From an uncultured bacterium (lineage in GTDB: Bacteria; Cyanobacteriota; Vampirovibrionia; Gastranaerophilales; Gastranaerophilaceae): a stretch of 64,000 nt of DNA. A program made the position numbers and the translations under genes. Each line of letters begins with the position of its first letter. Within the stretch, counting starts at the first letter, position 1. The DNA lies in the NCBI GenBank assembly GCA_905215335.1, contig CAJMPQ010000002.1:124001-188000 (forward strand). The letters are read 5' to 3'. The notes beneath the pieces are model-generated. The model saw only the letters and a list, made by a program, of their open reading frames with translations, had not been told where the DNA came from and did no database searches. Positions 60,758 through 64,000 of this stretch are shown piece after piece.

Positions 60758-61901
60758 ATTTGTTAATAAATTCTTTTGTTTTTATTCTTATTTCATTATC
60801 TATTGCAAATATATCATCTATTGTTGGGTTTTTGATAACATTATGCTTGTTCATCATTGTTTCAGTAATTTGATAAATATCATAGAGTCTTATTTTGTCT
60901 TGCAAGAATGCAAAAACAGCTTCTTCATTAGCGGCATTAAGACAAACTGTAGCAGTACCACCTTCTTTTCCTGCTTGATATGCAAGTTTTACACTTGGGA
61001 ATTTGTCGAAATCAGGTTTTTCAAAATCCAGTCTTGCTATTTCCGAGAAGCTGAAACTTTTTGATTTTATACCTTCAAAACGCTCAGGATATGTTATCGC
61101 ATATTGTATTGGAATATGCATGCTAGGTAAACCTATTTGAGCGATTACGCTGCCATCAACATATTCGATTGCTGAGTGAACAATACTTTGTGGATGAACA
61201 ACAACATCAATTCTATCATATGGCATATTGAACAGGTGATGAGCTTCAATGATTTCAAGTCCTTTATTCATTAATGTAGCACTATCGACTGTTATTTTTC
61301 TACCCATATTCCATCTTGGATGAGCTAGAGCTTGAGCTACCGTGGCATTTTTCATATCATCTATTGTTTTATGTAAAAATGGCCCACCACTGGCGGTTAT
61401 AATAAGTTTTTCTACTTGAGCAATATCTTTTATACATTGGTGTATGGCGCAGTGCTCACTATCAACAGGAATGATGTTAACTCCTGCATTTTTTGCTTTT
61501 TGCATTACAATATCTCCTGCCATAACAAGAGTTTCTTTGTTAGCAAGAGCTATGTCAATGCCGTTTTCTATAGCTTTTAGTGTTGGTTTTAAACCTATTT
61601 TCCCTGAAACTGCAACTAGTATAATATCATTTTCTTTATTTGTGCAGATTTCTTCCAAACCTTCTGAACCGTATAAAATTTTAGTGTCAGGAATATTTAT
61701 CTTTTCAGTAGTTTCTTTTCCTATGCAAACATATTTAGGTTTAAATTTTATAGCTTGTTGTTTTAATAATTCAATATTAGAACCTCCAGCTATAGCAATA
61801 ATTTCAAACTTATCTTGAAGTTTTTCTATTACTTCAAGTGCTTGGGTTCCTATAGAACCGGTTGAACCTAATATACTAATTTTTCTCTTCTTTGTACTCA
61901 T
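60756..61901 (-). CDS. dxr: 1-deoxy-D-xylulose 5-phosphate reductoisomerase
   Basis: First committed step of the MEP isoprenoid route (fosmidomycin target). 381 residues. NADPH site ISILGSTGSIGTQALEVI, ALANKETLVMAGDIV, PVDSEHCAIHQCI with metal-binding Asp/Glu, ITASGGPF and PRWNMGRKITVDSATLMNKG are all intact. It starts 12 bases after the sensor kinase stop, so it is probably in the same transcript, an unusual pairing. Confidence 0.96.
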   Translation of the reverse strand: MSTKKRKISILGSTGSIGTQALEVIEKLQDKFEIIAIAGGSNIELLKQQAIKFKPKYVCIGKETTEKINIPDTKILYGSEGLEEICTNKENDIILVAVSGKIGLKPTLKAIENGIDIALANKETLVMAGDIVMQKAKNAGVNIIPVDSEHCAIHQCIKDIAQVEKLIITASGGPFLHKTIDDMKNATVAQALAHPRWNMGRKITVDSATLMNKGLEIIEAHHLFNMPYDRIDVVVHPQSIVHSAIEYVDGSVIAQIGLPSMHIPIQYAITYPERFEGIKSKSFSFSEIARLDFEKPDFDKFPSVKLAYQAGKEGGTATVCLNAANEEAVFAFLQDKIRLYDIYQITETMMNKHNVIKNPTIDDIFAIDNEIRIKTKEFINK

Positions 61902-61913
61902 AAGATAATTATA

Positions 61914-63632
61914 TTACAAAAGTTCTTTTTGTATGGTTTTTCCTTCAATATTTGAATTGCTTATCGGAAGTGCGAAATGGAAGCTTGATCCTTTTTCCTC
62001 TTCGCTATCACACCAAATAGCTCCTTTGTGTGCTTTTATAAGTTGTTTGGCAATAGGCAATCCTAAACCTGTTCCTCCAACTTTTCTTGATAAGCTATTT
62101 TCGATTTGTGTAAATTTATCAAATGCTTTTAATAAATTTTCTTCCTTTATACCGATACCTTCATCGATAACACTAACAATAATGTAATTTCCATCAAGAT
62201 TTTTAATTTCATTTTCAAAATATTGATTTGTCTGGATATTTTGTGCATTTTTTAATTCTGATTTTATTGTGATATTTTTGCCTTTTGGTGTAAATTTAAT
62301 AGCATTTGATACTAAGTTTGTTAACACTTGTCCTAAACGTTGAGAATCTGCATAAATTTCAGGTAATTCAGGTTGTTCTTCGGTTTTGAATATAATTTCG
62401 TGTTCTTTTGCAACGCACTCGAAGTTTGCACGAACATTCTCAATAACAGAGTGGATATTCATAGTTTTATAATTGAAGTCCATTTTGCCTGCTTCAATTT
62501 TGTTGATATCTAGGATATCGTTAATGATACTCGTTAAGTTTTCTACGTTTCTTTTTGCCATATCGATAAATTTTACAGCTGTTTCACCCAAGCTTCCGCA
62601 ACGTCCGCTAGATAATATAGTTAAAGCATTTTTTATTGGTGTTAATGGGGTTCTTAGTTCGTGAGAAACTATTGAGATAAATTCAGATTTAACTCTTTCT
62701 AATTTTTCAAGTTCTTCGTTTTTTTCTATAATTTCGTGGTATAAACCTGCACTTTTTAGAGGTAGTGAAACTTGTTGAACAATTGTTTGGAAATATGTAG
62801 CGTCGTCAGTTGTGAATGGTTTTTCTTTGAATATTTCTATACAACCAAAGAAATTATCACCTAAATCTATCGGAGCAAACATATTATCATATTGGAATAT
62901 TGAGAAATTAAATTTATTGTTAGGGTTTTTTATATTTTTTATTATTTTTAAATTTTTATCATCAATTTCAAAAGGGATGTCATCTTTTTTAAATAAAGAT
63001 TTATAGTTTAGGATTGCTCTTAATTTTAAGGCACTCATTAATTCTTCTGAAATATCATATAAAGAATTAACAATTAAGACTGGTTCTTGTTCAAATCCAA
63101 ACGATATTGTGCAAGTTAAATCAAAACTTAATGATTTATCCAAACCTTCTATCATATAATTAAGAAGTTTTTTAGTATCAAGAGTCCCTGCAAATTGAGA
63201 ACTGGTATTGTATAAGACATTGAGTCTGTATAAACTATCTGCTAAATCTTTGTTTTTCCCAGATAATAAATCTAATTGTTCTTTTGTTTTGATATGAGTA
63301 TTAATAGTTGAAATTAAAATGTTATCTGGCGAGTTATTAATTATATAGCCGCTCAGATATTTAGTTATATCTTCACTTAGTTTATTTCCATTTGTAAGAA
63401 GTAATATTTGTGAATTCTCTAATTTTGATTTTATTTTTTTTATAGTTAATTGTAGATTTAAGATTTCAATATCTTCGTCAATGACAATGATATCAGGAGG
63501 GGCTATTTCAATTAAATCAAATACGGAAGTTGCTGTACAACACGTATTGAATTTGTACAACTTATTATCAAATAAAGATTTATATTTTGAAATTACAGAA
63601 TCTTTTTCTGTAATTAATAATATATTCCCCAT
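61914..63632 (-). CDS. Sensor histidine kinase with N-terminal receiver-like and GAF-like domains
   Basis: 572 residues, soluble. Residues 1-120 resemble a receiver domain with Asp52 in DIIVIDEDIE, but the N-terminal acidic pair is replaced (LLITEKDS), so phosphorylation there is doubtful. Residues about 135-295 look like a GAF sensor. HisKA has SHELRTPLTPIKNA with His324; the HATPase has the N box LTNLVSNAIKFTP, G1 VIDEGIGI and G2 GGTGLGLPIA. The signal is unknown. No response regulator is adjacent. It is upstream of dxr in one transcript. Confidence 0.9.
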   Translation of the reverse strand: MGNILLITEKDSVISKYKSLFDNKLYKFNTCCTATSVFDLIEIAPPDIIVIDEDIEILNLQLTIKKIKSKLENSQILLLTNGNKLSEDITKYLSGYIINNSPDNILISTINTHIKTKEQLDLLSGKNKDLADSLYRLNVLYNTSSQFAGTLDTKKLLNYMIEGLDKSLSFDLTCTISFGFEQEPVLIVNSLYDISEELMSALKLRAILNYKSLFKKDDIPFEIDDKNLKIIKNIKNPNNKFNFSIFQYDNMFAPIDLGDNFFGCIEIFKEKPFTTDDATYFQTIVQQVSLPLKSAGLYHEIIEKNEELEKLERVKSEFISIVSHELRTPLTPIKNALTILSSGRCGSLGETAVKFIDMAKRNVENLTSIINDILDINKIEAGKMDFNYKTMNIHSVIENVRANFECVAKEHEIIFKTEEQPELPEIYADSQRLGQVLTNLVSNAIKFTPKGKNITIKSELKNAQNIQTNQYFENEIKNLDGNYIIVSVIDEGIGIKEENLLKAFDKFTQIENSLSRKVGGTGLGLPIAKQLIKAHKGAIWCDSEEEKGSSFHFALPISNSNIEGKTIQKELL

Positions 63633-63639
63633 AATTATA

Positions 63640-63782
63640 TTTTAAATGGTCAATTTAATATGGCAAATAGGTTAAAATTTTTAATCAAAAAATAGCATCT
63701 TGGTAAAAATATTATGTGGAGTGATTTTTACCAGTTGTCTATCCGTATTTTTACGTACGTAAAACTGCGGACTTTTTTTTTT
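63640..63782 (+). ncRNA. Candidate small RNA ending in a strong plus-strand terminator
   Basis: There is no ORF. A perfect 10-bp hairpin TGGTAAAAAT / ATTTTTACCA (63701-63710 with 63724-63733) is followed by the terminator hairpin at 63742-63771. The upstream neighbour is on the minus strand, so this plus-strand terminator must belong to a transcript starting in the gap. The start point is not defined. Confidence 0.35.
63742..63782 (+). terminator. Rho-independent terminator with no upstream plus-strand gene
   Basis: TCCG / CGGA and TTTTAC / GTAAAA stems around a GTAC loop with an internal loop, followed by ten Ts. Confidence 0.8.
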
Positions 63783-63794
63783 ATTAAAAATTGC

Positions 63795-63890
63795 TATACT
63801 AAAAATGTAATCGGTTAAGGTTCAAACCCGGAAACAATAATGTTTCTAAAGATTTATCTTTTGATGGTAAAACTGTTTGCCGACTTCTAC
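63795..63890 (+). promoter_or_regulatory. Structured 5' leader (candidate riboswitch or attenuator)
   Basis: After a -10-like TATACT (63795-63800) the leader can fold with closing stem TCGG / CCGA (63811-63814 with 63880-63883) around three hairpins: GGT / ACC near 63819, GAAACA / TGTTTC (63831-63836 with 63841-63846) and AAAGA / TCTTT (63848-63852 with 63857-63861). A further hairpin CTTCTA / TAGGAAG precedes the ribosome site. I recognise no known riboswitch class. Confidence 0.4.
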
Positions 63891-63910
63891 AGTATAGGAA
63901 GAGTGTATTT

Positions 63911-64000
63911 ATGGGATATATTCATTGCTGTGGTGGGCTGCGTAAAACAAGAAGTTTTGTGCTTGCTCCTACAGAATCATTTGTTATGTGTGAATTAGAT
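63911..64000 (+). CDS. Start of an unrecognised gene (3' end outside window)
   Basis: 30 codons are open to the window end, starting MGYIHCCGGLRKTRS. The ATG at 63911 has AGGAAGAG 7-10 bases upstream and lies behind a structured leader. Too little is visible to name a family; the CC and basic residues near the start are not diagnostic. No signal peptide is apparent. Confidence 0.45.
   Translation, partial: MGYIHCCGGLRKTRSFVLAPTESFVMCELD

Noticed and set aside
63811..63835. GGTTCAAACCC, resembling a tRNA T loop
   Set aside because: No D or anticodon arm fits around it; it is better explained as part of the structured leader.
1..64000. CRISPR arrays, insertion sequences, prophage or integron
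   Set aside because: No regularly spaced repeats, transposase, integrase or phage structural genes were found on reading either strand.
1..64000. Recoded TGA (Trp or Gly)
   Set aside because: Core genes are full length without in-frame TGA, Trp is TGG, and one TGA acts as a stop at the rimI/bioY junction.

Overview
The window is a gene-dense, very AT-rich stretch (roughly 30% GC by eye) of bacterial chromosome that uses the standard genetic code. The best fit is a gut Gastranaerophilales/'Melainabacteria' type organism (non-photosynthetic sister group of the photosynthetic Cyanobacteria). The reasons are: the ribosomal block ends in rpoA-rplQ-truA-rplM-rpsI as in cyanobacteria; a lipid A pathway is present (lpxD, lpxC, lpxA), so the cell has an outer membrane; isoprenoids come from the MEP route (dxr, ispE); prepilin-like proteins begin with FTLAEVLITLG; and several large lineage-specific proteins start with MQIS. 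This assignment is inference from gene content; no rRNA gene lies in the window. No transposase, integrase, phage gene or CRISPR array was seen. Nearly every CDS ends in TAA or TAG; I found one TGA stop.

Layout. 1-5.1 kb: the 3' part of dapB, a small secreted protein, a large protein with a calpain-like protease end, asd and two small ORFs. 5.2-8.1 kb: heptose/lipid A/fatty acid operon (rfaE2-like, lpxD, lpxC, fabZ). 8.3-10.8 kb (minus): a degenerate PilB-like ATPase with a receiver protein and a membrane-anchored unknown. 10.8-15.1 kb: mutS, a lineage-specific protein, an XRE regulator divergent from a prepilin-like gene. 15.1-21.2 kb: tgt, ndk, an acyltransferase, a 5'-nucleotidase-like protein and a short uvrC. 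21.1-26.5 kb (minus): rimI-bioY, then a five-gene operon of a ZorAB/MotAB-like motor pair, a UPF0210 protein and two paralogous unknown proteins. 26.7-28.6 kb: an effector-like protein with kinase-fold and ADP-ribosyltransferase-like parts. 28.9-34.1 kb: infA-rpmJ-rpsM-rpsK-rpsD-rpoA-rplQ-truA-rplM-rpsI. 34.1-35.3 kb: divergent arsR/arsM. 35.3-44.2 kb: lineage-specific proteins, an M29 aminopeptidase, a second XRE/prepilin pair, lpxA and an iron alcohol dehydrogenase. 44.2-55.2 kb: a dicarboxylate/amino-acid symporter, ileS, a helical protein, dnaB, a cation-efflux protein, a glutamate-cysteine ligase, ksgA and ispE. 55.3-64 kb: a large Ala/Thr-repeat protein, a TrmB-type regulator, tdk, ctpA, dxr with a sensor kinase, and the start of an unrecognised gene behind a structured leader.

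How parts fit together. Most operons are core metabolism: lysine/aspartate-semialdehyde (dapB, asd), outer-membrane lipid (rfaE2, lpxD/C/A, fabZ), MEP isoprenoids, translation and DNA repair. The accessory interest lies in four places: the ZorAB-like five-gene operon; three effector-like proteins (1053, 26693, 48547) that share a GGGGA-centred upstream box and similar N-termini; a set of proteins with MQIS or MKV starts followed by a short F-x-G/A motif; and two separate loci where an XRE repressor faces a prepilin-like gene. Several intergenic regions carry hairpins and terminators with no ORF and are candidate small RNAs or leaders.
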